From positions 89,159,449-89,223,448 of the forward strand of contig CM066735.1 in assembly GCA_033961575.1 (NCBI GenBank): DNA of 64,000 nt. The letters are read 5' to 3'. A program made the translations under genes and the position numbers. Positions within the stretch are counted from its first letter, which is position 1. Each line of letters begins with the position of its first letter. Positions 50,989 through 62,949 of the stretch are shown piece by piece. The notes under the pieces were generated by a model. The model was not told the origin of the DNA, did not search any database, and saw only the letters and a program-made list of their open reading frames with translations. This stretch comes from Aselliscus stoliczkanus (lineage: Eukaryota > Chordata > Mammalia > Chiroptera > Hipposideridae).

Positions 50989-51023
50989 CTTGCGCCAGTC
51001 CCGGGCCGGGGTGGTTGCTCCAT
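50989..51023 (-). CDS. Candidate first coding exon of unidentified gene
   Basis: On the minus strand the first ATG after the island centre (51,023) has a strong Kozak context, A at -3 and G at +4 (GAGGATGG). The frame reads MEQPPRPGTGA plus two bases of the next codon (AG), then meets a near-consensus donor GCAAG|GTAAGG with the exon ending at 50,989. I see no other ATG on this strand in the preceding 200 bases, so the leader is compatible with ordinary scanning. The 5' end is not defined and probably lies between about 51,100 and 51,400. No acceptor-bounded second exon is recognised in the remaining 50 kb, so intron 1 would be long. I do not recognise the protein. The ATG could instead be a small upstream frame in a non-coding first exon. 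Confidence 0.45.
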
Positions 51024-51029
51024 CCTCGT

Positions 51030-51219
51030 GGCGCACGGAGGAGGCGTCGGGTGCCTATGTCTGGGGGTGTGCGCGCTGCCAGAGCTGCAGCGGCCGCTAT
51101 CAGCACCCGGCTGCTAGCCCGGCTGCCCACCCCGGACCCGGCGTGCGGGGCTGGATGATTTCCCGGCCGCCGCGGCGGCGGTGGTGCGCCGCGGCTGGAG
51201 CGCGGGACGCGGGCGGGCG
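51030..51219 (+). other. Possible divergent plus-strand first exon
   Basis: A donor GGGCG|GTGAGTGG ends a CpG-rich stretch at 51,219. The nearest upstream ATG (about 51,149, T at -3) gives MISRPPRRRWCAAAGARDAG before the junction, but its context is weak. A non-coding divergent transcript is more likely than a second protein gene. Start of the exon is not defined. Confidence 0.25.
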
Positions 51220-51610
51220 GTGAGTGGCTCGACTGGCGTCCTCCGGCGCCTCCACCCAGCGCGGGTGCGGCCCCGGGAGGCGGTGCAGGGCACCGTTTGG
51301 CTCCCGCGGCTGCTGCGGCCGCTGCAGACCCTACGCCGGGCCCGGGAGCCTAGCAGAAGGAGGAGACAAAGACGCGAGACAGGCGAAGCGCCGCTCGTCC
51401 AGATGCAGTCAGCTCAGGCACTAGAAGGGAATCGCCTCCAAACCCCAACTGGGGATACGGGAGGAGGGGCTAGGAGGTGGGGGACTGGAAATGCAGCAGA
51501 GAACGAACGTGACAGAACCCTGCCCCAGCCTCGCCGGCGCTGCCCTCCGACCTCCCGGGTGGGGGTCCGGAATGGAGAGAGAGGGCGGGGACTGAACGTT
51601 TGCTGAGGGA

Positions 51611-53289
51611 GGAGATGAGCTGAGGTGGGAGTATTAGCACCCTCTGTCGCCCTCGCCTTCCTTCCTCACACCCCCTTGCATAGCTCCACTCTCAGGATGT
51701 TACTGGCCCCATGCTTTCCCCCGTTTTACTAACTACTGAGATCAGAGCTAAATTAAGCTGGCAGAAGCATAACATGTGATAGGCTGATTGTTCTCTAATG
51801 AGGAAAAAGGAAGATGCTTAAAATCCACCAGACAAATGATCGCCTACTGGGTGCCATGTACTGTACTAAGTTATTTGGGGGTGGGGCGGGGAGGATGAAT
51901 AAAGTGGAATATCCCTCTTGAAGGCACCATGATCAGATCTCAGAAGGATCCTCTGCAGTCTCTGAAACCCAAAGTTTTGGGGGTTGACTCGTAGCCCCTG
52001 ACCCCTAACCTCAGCCAGTTCAGTTTCTCAAAGCAGAAGGTGTTAGAAGAATTCAATACTTCCTCCTCTTCCAGGGATAACTGCGAATGTGCAGCTGAAA
52101 TGGAGTCTCCGGGCCCCTTAAAAAGTGTGCGTGTGTATTTTCAGGTTAAAGCAAGTTACTGATTTTAGTAATGTTCTTGTTTCATGATTTAATGATCAGA
52201 TCTGCACCCAAAACAAACAAAGAAAAAAATTGGACCAGAGAAATTGGCCTTCACAGCTTCTACAAATACTACCTTTTTCATAGACCTTTTTCACCCCACC
52301 CCTCACCTCTTATCCCAGGCAGAATTAATCCTTCCCCTCTTTGCTATCACAGTTGTTATTTGCCAATCACTTGCAGTGCTTACATATTTATAGATTTTTA
52401 AAAATGATTTCTATTGCTTCATTCACCTGTATTATTGTTTTATTTTTTATTTTATTTTATCATTTTATTTCGTTTCCACTGCAACATCCAGCATTGTTTT
52501 GTATCTAATGGGTAAAGAAAAGCTTAACCAGTTGAAGGTCGCATTCTCCTTTACACACAGCTAAATCCCAGTGTCTCTAGAATTAAAGGGACTCAGTAAT
52601 GAAAATTTTAAGAGTCTGGGGGGTGGGAGTGGAGGAGAAGACACACAGTTACATTCACAGCCCCTTTAACCTACAAATGTAAAACTCTAAAACTCTAGTT
52701 TATTTTTGTTTCTAGGCAATCTTCTCCCACTGACCACCCTACCCCTGTTTGCTGAATTCCCAAAGGCAAAAGAACCCAAGCTGTTGCTCAACTGCATAGA
52801 ACAAGAGATATGTACTCAGCTGCCAACACCTAGAGCAGACCCAGTCCAGGTGGATAATGACCAAAAAATCTTTATCATTTCGTGACCTGTGTCAAGTATG
52901 TTGAAAGCTGGCCAAGGTTTCCTTATTTCCACTGACACTGTCTTATTCTGGATGAATTTTAGAATAGTTTGGGCAATATTTAATTGCTGAGAGGTAAGAA
53001 ATGTGTTTTGTATTTCAGGGCTATTTAGAATCGTTTTTAAATTTTCTGTCCCCACTTCCTATAAATCATATAGGATGGATACCCCAGATCAGGGATGCAC
53101 TATGAAAAAGATCCAGAATATATAGAAGATTAGAAAAAAAATGACTCCAAGATAGCTTCTATTTCTAACATGATATTGTGATAGGAAAGGTTGTGGTTTG
53201 AAGTTTTGTTTATTTATTTATGTATTTATTTATTTTTTTAAATGAGGTTTTAGGACCCAGGGATGACAAGTATGTAACTTGGTATCATT
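51611..53289. other. Unique sequence beside the CpG island
   Basis: GC falls to background. ACTGGGTGCCATGTACTGTA near 51,845 may be a scrap of L2. TTTTATTT-type low complexity at about 52,435-52,480. No gene seen. It would be the upstream region of the minus-strand gene. Confidence 0.4.
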
Positions 53290-53645
53290 TTCCTGAGGGG
53301 AAATTTAGCATTACTATCGAAAGCATAAAATTTTTGCATGCCATTGTCTCAATGATTCTACTTGTAGAAATTCATACTCAGGAAATAATTAAGGATGTTT
53401 AACAAGATTTATCTACAAGGATATTCATTGCAGTGTTGTTTGTACTAGTAGAAAATTAAAAACAAACTTAAATGTCTAACAAGAAAGAAAGGAATGCTGA
53501 AGTATTTTGAAAAGCTGTAAATGGAACACTAGTCAGTCATTAAACTGTTATTGTAAGTGAAGAGGTGAAGATTGTCATAAATGATGGTTATAATATAATC
53601 TTAGTTGAAAAAAATCAAATGCACAAGATTAGAGATAGAATAGTA
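53290..53645 (+). mobile_element. Old L1M fragment
   Basis: GATTCTACTTGTAGAAATTC, CTACAAGGATATTCATTGCA and CTTAAATGTCTAACAAGAAA follow the L1M order, forward. Confidence 0.75.
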
Positions 53646-53649
53646 AAAA

Positions 53650-53840
53650 TTATAATCTGGAGTTGATAGGTCTAGATTTGGAGGCAGACATTTCTACTTG
53701 CTAACTATGATCTTGATCTCAAAGACTTCAGCTGTATAATTGGGTTAATGTTACCTGATAGTGTCGTTGTGTTTTAAATGAAATCATATTCATGAAGCAC
53801 TTAGTACAATGCCTACTATGTAGTAAAATCTCAGTACATT
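53650..53840 (+). repeat. MIR SINE, forward
   Basis: CTTGATCTCAAAGACTTCAG, AAGCACTTAGTACAATGCCT and ACTATGTAGTAAAATCTCAG fit a diverged MIR. Confidence 0.65.
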
Positions 53841-54789
53841 TTTTTTTTTGTTTTTGTTTTTGGTAGTTATTGAATATATAAAAGTGAATTCACAGTATAA
53901 TGCATTTTTTTACATATCTACATTTATACTCATGTGTGGAGTAATATACAGTCCAGTATTAATAGTGTTTACCCTGTTAATACTGGAATTATGGGTTTCT
54001 TTTTAAAAACTTATTTAGTAATCAAAAGCAGTGGAGTTTATTTTTAATTTCATTTTCTTTATATTAAAAAAAAGCACAATTTCTATCTTACTATTGACAT
54101 AGGAAATCTCTAGACTTGGATGTTTTAGGCTTTAGTTGATTCATATAATCATCAACAAGACTTGCTGCCTATTGGTGTCACCCATGCTATAAAAAGGATA
54201 AATGACAGGGCATGGAGTTTGTCACCTCTGATATAAACTTAGATTTGTTTTGTAGCAACCAGGAGTCAAGTCCAGCTCAGCAAAATATGTTGTTTAATAT
54301 GAAGAGCTGATTGGTTGCTGCCCTGCCTTGTCTTGACAGCCAATTAAAAAAAAAAAAGTGGAGAGAAGAGATATCAGGAGCTATATTTATAACTTTTGAT
54401 TAGTGAATTAGAGAAGAAAGCCTATCATTGAAGAGTCATGTGATTCGATGACCTTCACATCAACAGTAGTGGTCTCTCTGAGTCAGAGGTGGAGATTTTG
54501 TAAAACTTGTCTGTGTATATTACAAATGTTATGGAAATATAGAAGCAAATATCACTTATTGATGTTTTCAATTTAACTTGGTTATTTAGAAATAGGAATG
54601 CATCATTTTAAAAACCAGTGTTTCAGAAATTTTGCATGTAAAGGAAATTCCTTGAGCTTTGAATTGTATTCTTCCTGTGAAACCCTAGAGAGACATGGAA
54701 AAGTATTCCTAGGAGCCCCTGAGTGCAGTTTCTGAAATCTGAATAATTGGAATTCCTAAAACCCTGCTGTCTAATGAACAAATGGGATC
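53841..54789. other. Unique sequence, no gene seen
   Basis: A T/G run at about 53,839-53,862. The 54,120-54,340 stretch has AGCTGATTGGTTGC (a CCAAT-type site in reverse) but no other promoter marks. Confidence 0.4.
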
Positions 54790-55195
54790 ATCTCATGAAT
54801 CTTTTGTGGAAGGTGTTCCAGATAACTATTCTTAATAACAAACCGCCCTAGAACTTCTCAACTTAAAGTAATAATCATCTTCTACTAGCCTGAATCTGGA
54901 ATTTGGACAAGGCTCAGGGAAGAGGCTCATTCTGGCCCATTCAGTGTCAGCTTTGGGCCATTGAACTCAGAACAGGATTTGCTTCCCAAATGGCTCACTC
55001 ACATGTCTGGGAGACTGTGCTGCCTGTTGGCATTCAATAGTTTCCTTCCACTGAGCTTCTCCATGTGTATCTCTCCACAGTTTCTCACAGGTTTCCTCAC
55101 TTCTAGGCAGTTGGCTTCATAAAGAGAGCTCCAGTAGGAATCAGCCCTTACCTGGATAATGAAAACCTGAACAGCTAAGCGTTGCCCATTATACA
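54790..55195 (-). mobile_element. MaLR (MLT1-type) LTR, reverse
   Basis: TAATAACAAACCGCCCTAGA, GGACAAGGCTCAGGGAAGAG and CCCAAATGGCTCACTCACAT match an old MLT1-type LTR in reverse. No internal region is seen. Confidence 0.65.
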
Positions 55196-55344
55196 AACAA
55201 TCTAGTCTTCATACAATATTATATATTTTAATCCAGAACTCACAGGGCTAAATAAATTAATGAACTAGCTCATCATTTGAATAATTTAGGTAAATGGATC
55301 ATTTTTTTTCTTCCATTTATTGAGATCATTTCATTAAGAGTTGA

Positions 55345-55870
55345 AGGACTAGCTGGGGATGTAACCTGGTGCAGCCACTATGGAAAGCAGAATAGAGATT
55401 CCTCAAAACATTAAAAATAGAGCTTCCATATAATCCAGCAATTCCACTTCTGGGTATTTATCCAAAGAAAATTAAATCACTATCTCAATAATTTGTCTGT
55501 ACTCCTATGTTCATTGCAGCATTATTTACAATATCTGGAAACAATGTAAGTGTTCATGGATGGATGGATGGATGGATGGATGGATGGATGGATGGATGGA
55601 TGGATGGATGGATAAAGAAAATATGATACACACACACAATGGAATATTATTCATCCATAAAAAAAAAAGGAGTTCCTGCCATTTGTGACACCATGGATAA
55701 ACTTCCAGGGCATTATGCTAAGTGAAATAAGTCAGATAAAGACAGACAAATACTGTATAATCTCCCTCATTTGTAGATTTAAGAAAAAAAATGAACAAAC
55801 ACTTAGATACAGAGTACAGGTTGGTGGCTGCTAGAAGCAGGGGTTGAGGGTGAGAGAAATGGGTTTATTA
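55345..55870 (+). mobile_element. 5'-truncated L1 3' part, forward
   Basis: CTGGTGCAGCCACTATGGAA, CAGCAATTCCACTTCTGGGT, CATTATGCTAAGTGAAATAA and a final GGTTGGTGGCTGCTAGAAGC give the L1 end. Frames are broken. Confidence 0.88.
55557..55612. repeat. (TGGA)n microsatellite inside L1
   Basis: Fourteen uninterrupted units grown from the ATGGATGGAT motif of L1. Confidence 0.97.
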
Positions 55871-57078
55871 TTTATTTTTAAAAATTACAGGACTAGCCAT
55901 GTAAATGAATTCATAAAAATTTCTCTATATCTACATATATACATTATGCATATATGTGTATCATATACATATTAATTTTAATGATGATTCCTCATGATGA
56001 AGACAAAATTTCTTATGGTTTTCATAGGGCTCTGCCATTGAACTTTCTTCCCAGCCCTATCTCATAGCTTCCTCTAGCTGCCATGTTTATCCATCTTATC
56101 TGGGCCATATGTTGACTTCTCTTACGGTTAGCTATTGACAAATTCACCTCTCCTAATAGGCTATAAATTACTTAGAAGAAGAAAATTTATTTTAATCAGT
56201 TTATAACTGCACAACCATCAGTCCAGAACCATGCACGGAGTGGATGCTTGATATATCTTATTGAAAAGATGAATAATTCAACACTTCTTGCCTTTCCAAC
56301 TCAATCATTCCATCTCCAAACTGGCAATATTGTTCCTGAGCTGCTCCACAGGAGAGCTAATTAATTCTGTGAAACTGGAAAATGTGTTTAAGTTCCACAG
56401 TACTTTAGAAGCATTCAAGAACATTAATATGTTAATTAATATGTGCAATAAAGACGTTATTATTACTTCTCTGACACATAAATGATGAATAATCTACCTT
56501 CAATGCATTTGTTTTTAGCACACTTGACCAATTTGCAGGAAGTGATCTACTCATCGATACCTGTGTGGACTGAGTAAGATGTGGTCTCTTCTAGCTCTAG
56601 TGTTTGTTCATTTCTCTGGCTTTTAGAGCTGCTATTTGTAGATGCTTCCTGCCAGAATGGTACCCATGATGTTAGAATCATCCTTCCTCAGGTTCCATGT
56701 ATTGACAGGTAGTGTGGGTATCTATGGGATTCTAGAAGTATACTCATAGTCTGCTGCCATATAATTACTGTGGAGAATGCCATATAACTACCAAGCTGAG
56801 TGATCCAATAGAGAATCCCTTTCCCAAGCTGAGACTATCAGAATCTTTTCCCTGGGAATTTTAGATGAGAGTTGGGTTAGTCTCTTTAATGGTTAAAGCT
56901 GCAAGATGTAAACTGCAGTAGTCATAAGCAGGCATGCTGTCTGCCATGTGGAGAAGGCCACACTGTAATGTGAATGACAAAGCTGCCACACAGGGATGGA
57001 TGTGAGAGGTAGAGGGATTTCCCGTAGCATCTCAGTCCCTGGTTGCAGCTGTTTGTAGATCCAGCTATGTCTTTGCTT
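55871..57078. other. Unique sequence, no gene seen
   Basis: No repeat or coding signal recognised apart from ATATAC-type low complexity near 55,930. Confidence 0.4.
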
Positions 57079-57093
57079 TCTCCACAGCTTTTT

Positions 57094-57191
57094 TTCTTTG
57101 AGGGCAGTCACTGGCCCTCATATGTGGGACCGAACTGGGGCCACTGGCTTCCCAAGCCAGCGCTTAACCACTGCGCCACTTGGCCGGCCCC
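57094..57191 (-). mobile_element. tRNA-derived SINE, short form, reverse
   Basis: TTTGAGGGCAGTCACTGGCC, hairpin GCTGGCTTCCCAAGCCAGC in context, and the head CGCCACTTGGCCGGCCC. Perfect 15-base duplication TCTCCACAGCTTTTT (57,079-57,093 and 57,192-57,206). The tail is very short. Confidence 0.92.
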
Positions 57192-57504
57192 TCTCCACAG
57201 CTTTTTATTCATTCTCTCTTTTCAGTAAATTCTCCTTTTTTCTTAAACAAGTGAAAATTTGGTTTCTGTCATTTGGGACCAAAATAATTCCAACTAATGC
57301 AACAGCAAAGAAAGATCTGAGAAATGCTTCTCATAATATGTTTGATTAAAAATTGAAGAGAGAGCACTTGGGGACTTTTTGATATGAGGCTTACTTTTTG
57401 AGAAGTTAAAAGGCCAATGAATAACATAAATAAAAGCCTATTTTTCCAGACAATTAAAAATGGGACCTGGCATGTAAAAACAGGATCCCAGTGTTTGTGA
57501 TTTA

Positions 57505-57620
57505 TGAGAATGGTGGTTTCTTGAGGACAGGGATTTCGATTATTTGCCACTGTACCCCTATGACTACAATAGAATTCTGCATATAGTTGGGGTTTAATAA
57601 ATATTTGTTGGATGAGTCGA
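57505..57620 (+). repeat. L2 LINE 3' end, forward
   Basis: TTGAGGACAGGGATTTCGAT and GGGGTTTAATAAATATTTGT are the L2 terminus. Confidence 0.8.
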
Positions 57621-57666
57621 TGTGTGTTTTTGTTTCATCTCTTCTTTATTCTCAGTAAGACACCTT

Positions 57667-57700
57667 AAAAACAAACAAACAAACAAACAAACAAACAAAC
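57667..57700. repeat. (AAAC)n microsatellite
   Basis: About eight uninterrupted units. Confidence 0.9.
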
Positions 57701-57704
57701 CCTA

Positions 57705-57950
57705 CTACTTATTGAATTCACACTATGAACCGGCCACTGTGCTAAGTGTCATCAAACATCTCATTTAATTTGTTAGCAGACTGTGGAGTGGAGGAGGGGC
57801 AACTATGGATTGGGAGAACTTGTTCTAAGCAATTAAACAGTTTGCTCAAACAGTTTGCACACAGATTCTACCTGTTGGGGTCAGGATTTGAACTCAGGAT
57901 TTGAATCCATCTCCACATGATGTGCTCTCACTACTGTACCATAATCACAT
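57705..57950 (-). repeat. MIR SINE, reverse
   Basis: CCACTGTGCTAAGTGTCATC, CATCTCATTTAATTTGTTAG and GATTTGAACTCAGGATTTGA follow the reversed MIR order. Confidence 0.75.
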
Positions 57951-58949
57951 ATTAACATTTCTCAGTAGGGCAGAAATCTCTTTGGGGCAATAAGCTGAAA
58001 AGGGGTAGGGCTGGACTGGAATATTGCTTCATATATGTTTCCCGTTCTAGTTATCAAGGATTTAATGAACACACAATTAGTCCTCATTTTATAGACACGT
58101 AAGTGCAGAGCTATGGGGCTGCTTCCAGTGAATGTCTCCTTGGAAAGTCTCATTATCAGGATGGAAGCCCTCTTCTTCCCCTGTCTTTTCATAAAGAGAC
58201 ATCATAATAGTCCCAGTCCCTTGTAGCTGTCAGTGCTCCATCATATCCCCTGGCATCACCATTCCCAGTGATACAGCTTCCCACCCCAAGCGCCTGTTAC
58301 TTTATGCCTGGTCCCTTGAAGGGTAGCCTGGACTTACTGACCCACCCCCAGTGACTGGTGGGATTGATGGGCAGATACCTTACACACTACTCCTGTTGGT
58401 ATGACTCCAAGGCATGGTCTACACTGTCTCCTAGGGATCATCGTTGTGATCATGACCCAATTACCCACAAGGCTAATTTGCTACAAAGTGAACTCTTTAA
58501 TGGCTTCCTTCCCTTCCACGTTTCACTTCTCTTGACCTCTAGCAGAACTTTCGAAATAAACTACTCAAACTCTCACCTTTAACTAAAGGGTCTGCTTTTG
58601 GGGAAACCCAATCTGAGTCATCTTTCTTCACTACTGATCCCTAAAGGAGAGTGTTAAATTACTTGAGCTTGAAAGAAGAAACTGAGCATTATCCATTACA
58701 CTTCTCGCTTTTGGAGATGGCAAGTCCATAGGACATGCATGTTTGGACTCTGCCGTGAGTTTGGGGGCTTGGCCTCATGGTAAAGTCTTTGGTTATCACC
58801 TGGATGAATAAGTCAATTTAACTTAGGAGTGATGTATTAGGGCACCCTCCTGGTCTTTATAGATCTAAAATCATGTTCTTCAATCAGCTTTATCAGCAAT
58901 ACAGTGGACATTTTGATTCCATCGAGATTAGGGGCACATGATTCATAAA
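57951..58949. other. Unique sequence, no gene seen
   Basis: No recognised repeat or coding signal. Confidence 0.4.
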
Positions 58950-59515
58950 AGTCAACAGGTGAAAACAACCCAAATATTCATCAACTGACAAATGGATAGA
59001 CAAAATATATTATATCCATACAATGGAATATTATTTGGTCATTAAAAAGAATAAAGTACTGATGCCTGCTACAACATGGATGGACCTTGAAAACATGTTG
59101 GTAAGAGAAAAATCCAGTCACAAAAGACCACATATTATACGAGTCTATTTGTATACAATGTCCAGGAGATCTACCGAGATATAAAGCAGATTAGTGGTTG
59201 CTTAGGGAGGGGTGGGTGAGGAAGGGGAAGGCAAGTGATAGCTAAAGGGTATAGCATTTCTTTTTGAGGTCAGAAAAATGTTCTAAAATTGACTGGAGTG
59301 ATGGTTGCCCTCATCTGTTAATATACTAAAAACCATTGAAAGGTACACTTTAAATAGGTGAATTACATCTCAATCAAGCTCTCAAACTTAGGTCCACATG
59401 GAGATACAAAATGGTAAAATTAGGGGCAGTTGGGTGAAAGGTGTATGAGAGTGCTCGGTACTATCTTTGCAACTCTCTTGTAAATGTAAAACTATTTCAA
59501 AATAAACAGTTCTTA
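58950..59515 (+). mobile_element. Old L1M 3' end, forward
   Basis: CCATACAATGGAATATTATT, CTACAACATGGATGGACCTT, CATTGAAAGGTACACTTTAA, and a second end-like piece CTTGTAAATGTAAAACTATT with AAAATAAACAG. The two ends may be two elements. Confidence 0.8.
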
Positions 59516-61239
59516 GGGTGTCTAAACTTGGGAAGGCCCGAACTTGAAAAAGTTCAAAACTTCTCCAACTCCATCTCCCTACCTATAAGGGAAAACAATT
59601 CTATAACACTCATCTCAGACGGTGTTTGTAAGAATCAATTGAGATAGTGTACGTGATGCCAGTGCATCTGGCAAAAAAAATCTTAATCTCTCTCTCCCCC
59701 TTTCCCTGCCTCCCTCCCTCCCTAACTAACTAAAATAGGAACCTAGGTACATTAGACAGAATTACACTGTATCTCAGGCATTTCATTTCTTCTTCAGATC
59801 TCCGTGATCTTCCATGTCTCCCTGTTAATTTCAGCTGTAAGACTGGGCCTGACAAGGTGTGGTCAGAGTTCAAGTAATGTGGTTAATATTCTTATTACTA
59901 CAATTTAATAGATACAGTGAGTCAGCTCAGTTTTCAATGCTAGGTATGTGGGGGGAAGGGAAACAAAAGCAGGGCGACATTAACAATTGATGCCAAAGTG
60001 GTCCTCCTTAGCAATTAGCTGTTCTTACTTTTTGCCTCGCATCAGAGCTATTTTCTCTATTATTTGTGTTTTATGAAAATGGTATCATCCCATCAGACCC
60101 ACGTGTAAGTCTCTAATTGCTGATGCAGGCTTCCCCTTCCTCTTTCTGTAGTTGTTATGGAAAATAGCACAGTATTTATGCTAGTTGGTCTGGAGTCAGT
60201 TCTGGATGTAATTGTGGGGCTGATTTTCTTCTTTTGTATTAAAGTTTTTCCACCCACTGGGGATATTAGGGATGTGACAAGGAAGCTTTCCCAATCACCC
60301 CCTTTTCATTGTAAGAAGCCCAGAATGGCAGGAAAATGCCCTTGTTGGCATGGAGGCTGGAGTTTCAGTTTTTTCTCCAAATTTAAGGGAAAAATGAAGC
60401 CATGGGCAAGGCACTTAATTGCTCAAGTGTCACTATTTTCCTCTATAAAATGAGAAGACTGGCCTAAACCATCTCTAACGTTTCTCCCAGAGCTGACATC
60501 CTCCAAACTACAAGCCTTTTCCTGACGTTTACTGACAAGTAGTTACCAAACACCGGAGGAGTGCTGATATGTTGTTAGCTAATATGATCTCTCATCTGCT
60601 TGCAGTATCTCAATGAGAGCAGCTCTGTGTTCTGGCATCTGCTCTGAGAACAGGTTTAGAGAGCACAGGAAGAGGGGATAATGGAGAGGGCAGGCCCCTC
60701 CAACATGGACAGGGACCGTTTCATTCTGAGATGGTGCTGAAATGTACAGAAACCAGTGGAAGGCTGGTCTCAGTGCCTAGAAGATGAGCATTACATAAGT
60801 GCAATTTTACCTTCTGTGTTAATCTTTCCTGAGGCAATTGCTGTCATTCTATTTTCAATGTGTTGTTGGCGATGCTGCACAGACTACTGACAGTTGTTCA
60901 ATAAAAATAGAGATTTGACTCCAGAGGAAAGTACAATATTCACATGTGGCCAATGTTCCATTTCTGTGAGCTGTGGTACTCAATTTCTCAAGAGTTAAAT
61001 GGGAAGAGGCACTCGCCAATGAGCTTTACCAGGCACTTGCTTTGAGTTCTGTTTACGGATTGTTGGGTATGTCTGGTGCACAACTTAATGTACAAGAAAC
61101 CATGCAACAATTTCAGCAAGTGGGGAGTCATTTCAAAAGGAAGGAAACTGGAAGTCATATACTTCTCTTTACTCACCACATATTCAACTCTACATCATAA
61201 TCATCCTTACTCTTGCTATGCACCACCAAATAGAACCAA
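59516..61239. other. Mostly unique, one MIR scrap
   Basis: CTCTCTCCCCCTTTCCC pyrimidine tract at about 59,688-59,722. A MIR-like piece (CAAGGCACTTAATTGCTCAA) near 60,400. The frames at 60,157 and 60,973 lack context. Confidence 0.4.
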
Positions 61240-61740
61240 ATTTACCTCCTAAATAGCTCTCTAATGGTCCAAAACCCACTAAAGACCTCCCCTGCCCCAC
61301 TGCTGTCTTGATTCAGCACATTTTCATTTCTCACTTGTGTAGTGTAATACCCTTCTCAAAGGTCTCATTGCCCCTCGCTCTCCTCTCATCCTTCCATCAT
61401 TCTCAGTGCAGCAACTGAAGTGATCCCCTGGCCTGCAAATGTGATTGACAGGCCTTACTGAAAATTCAGTTGTTTCTAATAAAATCTTTACTTCATTATA
61501 CAACTTACAGTCTCATTATAGTCTTCTGCCTCCCTATTTCAATAGTCTCACCATCTGCCACTTCCCCTTCTTGTACGGTCCAGACAAGCTTAGCTGCTCA
61601 CAGTCCCTCCAAATTCACCACAGTTTTGTGCCTCTCACTGAGATACTGCCCAACATCTTCAAGTCATAGAGCCAGCTTCTCCGAACCTTTAGGTGTCTCT
61701 TGCCAACACCACCCCTGAATTGCCTTTCCTAACTCTTTAG
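61240..61740 (+). repeat. L2 LINE fragment, forward
   Basis: Long pyrimidine-rich stretch with AATGGTCCAAAACCCACTAA, GTGCAGCAACTGAAGTGATC and CAATAGTCTCACCATCTGCC in L2 order. Confidence 0.6.
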
Positions 61741-62449
61741 GAAGACCTAATGTTCCATGCACATACTTTGAATATGGCAATAACCAAACTAGCATTGTCA
61801 AGGTGAACTCAAGTGTGATCTTCTAAACACTAGGACGACGTGTTGGATCTTCAACTCTAGCACCAAACCAGATAAGAGGGAGAGAATGGAAAGAGCATTT
61901 ACTAAGCACATTATTATTATATGTCAGGCTCCATGCTTGTGATTTTGGGTGGTAGGAGACAGGAAGGGAAAGTATGCAGTCTGTGACTTACATCTACCAG
62001 AATGATAGAGTAATGAGAGGATGGGAAGAGATATAATATAAAATCATGCATATGAGAATTCACTAAGCCAGAAAGCCCTCTAGTCTTGGACAGAACTTAA
62101 TAAATTATGGAAGGGAAGGCAAACTAAGGTTCACATTAAGGAAATAAGGATTTTCAAATAAGAACTCCAAGTGATTGCCAGTCTTTCAGTGAGTGGAAAG
62201 GTCCTGGAGTCCTCAGTATTAAATCCTCCTGGCATATTTGAAGATGACCAATGAAAATCAAGCATCTAACACATGAAGTAGACCAGAAAATACAGACGTT
62301 CCAAATCAAGGGAATCCCAATAATCACTCTTTATGATATTAAAAGGAATTCTTAAACAGATGAATTTACACTCATAGAATTTAACTATAGGTCCTAGGAA
62401 AATTACTCTCTTACTCTTTAAATCAGACTTTAACTTTTAGTAGAGACTG
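61741..62449. other. Mostly unique, possible L2 scrap
   Basis: GAGCATTTACTAAGCACATT near 61,890 may be reversed L2. No gene seen. Confidence 0.4.
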
Positions 62450-62790
62450 TTGGGAGGTGAGGCTGGACAAGTAGCAGAGAGGAAATTCTAATGAGATTTG
62501 ATGACTATACTATGGAGTTAATATTTTATCATGAAGGGTATGGGGGAACCATTAAAGAATTTTGCACAAGCTACACCACAGTCACATTCGCAGGTAGACA
62601 TTTCTGACCTCTGTATTCAAGATAGATGGGAGGTGTCATTGGAGGGATGGGGATAGTAAGATCATTTAGGACTTTATTACAATACTCCAGGTGAGAAATA
62701 TTAATGTTCTAAATTGATACCACAGAAAGGGTGATGGTAAGTCCTGGACCAATGGAAGGGGATGACTATGAGGCAAATTAAGGCATCTGA
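62450..62790 (-). repeat. L2 LINE fragment, reverse
   Basis: CCATTAAAGAATTTTGCACA, TTATTACAATACTCCAGGTG and CCTGGACCAATGGAAGG match reversed L2. Confidence 0.65.
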
Positions 62791-62949
62791 CATTATCTAA
62801 GTACCCACGCTATGATGGATTCCAATCATCCCTTCCATGTGCTAACTCAGTGGGGTGTGCTTAGCTCTTTGAGATTTCCATGACCAACAGAACCCCAACC
62901 CTACTGTTGCAGATTTCATTGACTATCCAACCAAATGACCACTTTCCTC

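Larger units (their letters stand above)
50930..51610. promoter_or_regulatory. CpG island promoter
   Basis: Dense CpG, two NotI sites GCGGCCGC (51,090-51,097 and 51,315-51,322) 225 bases apart, a palindromic CCGCCGCGGCGG near 51,170 and an Sp1-like GGGCGGGCGG at 51,211. No TATA box stands out. In mammals such an island nearly always marks a transcription start. Strong donor motifs leave it in both directions, so it may be bidirectional. It is the only island of this kind in the window. Confidence 0.9.
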
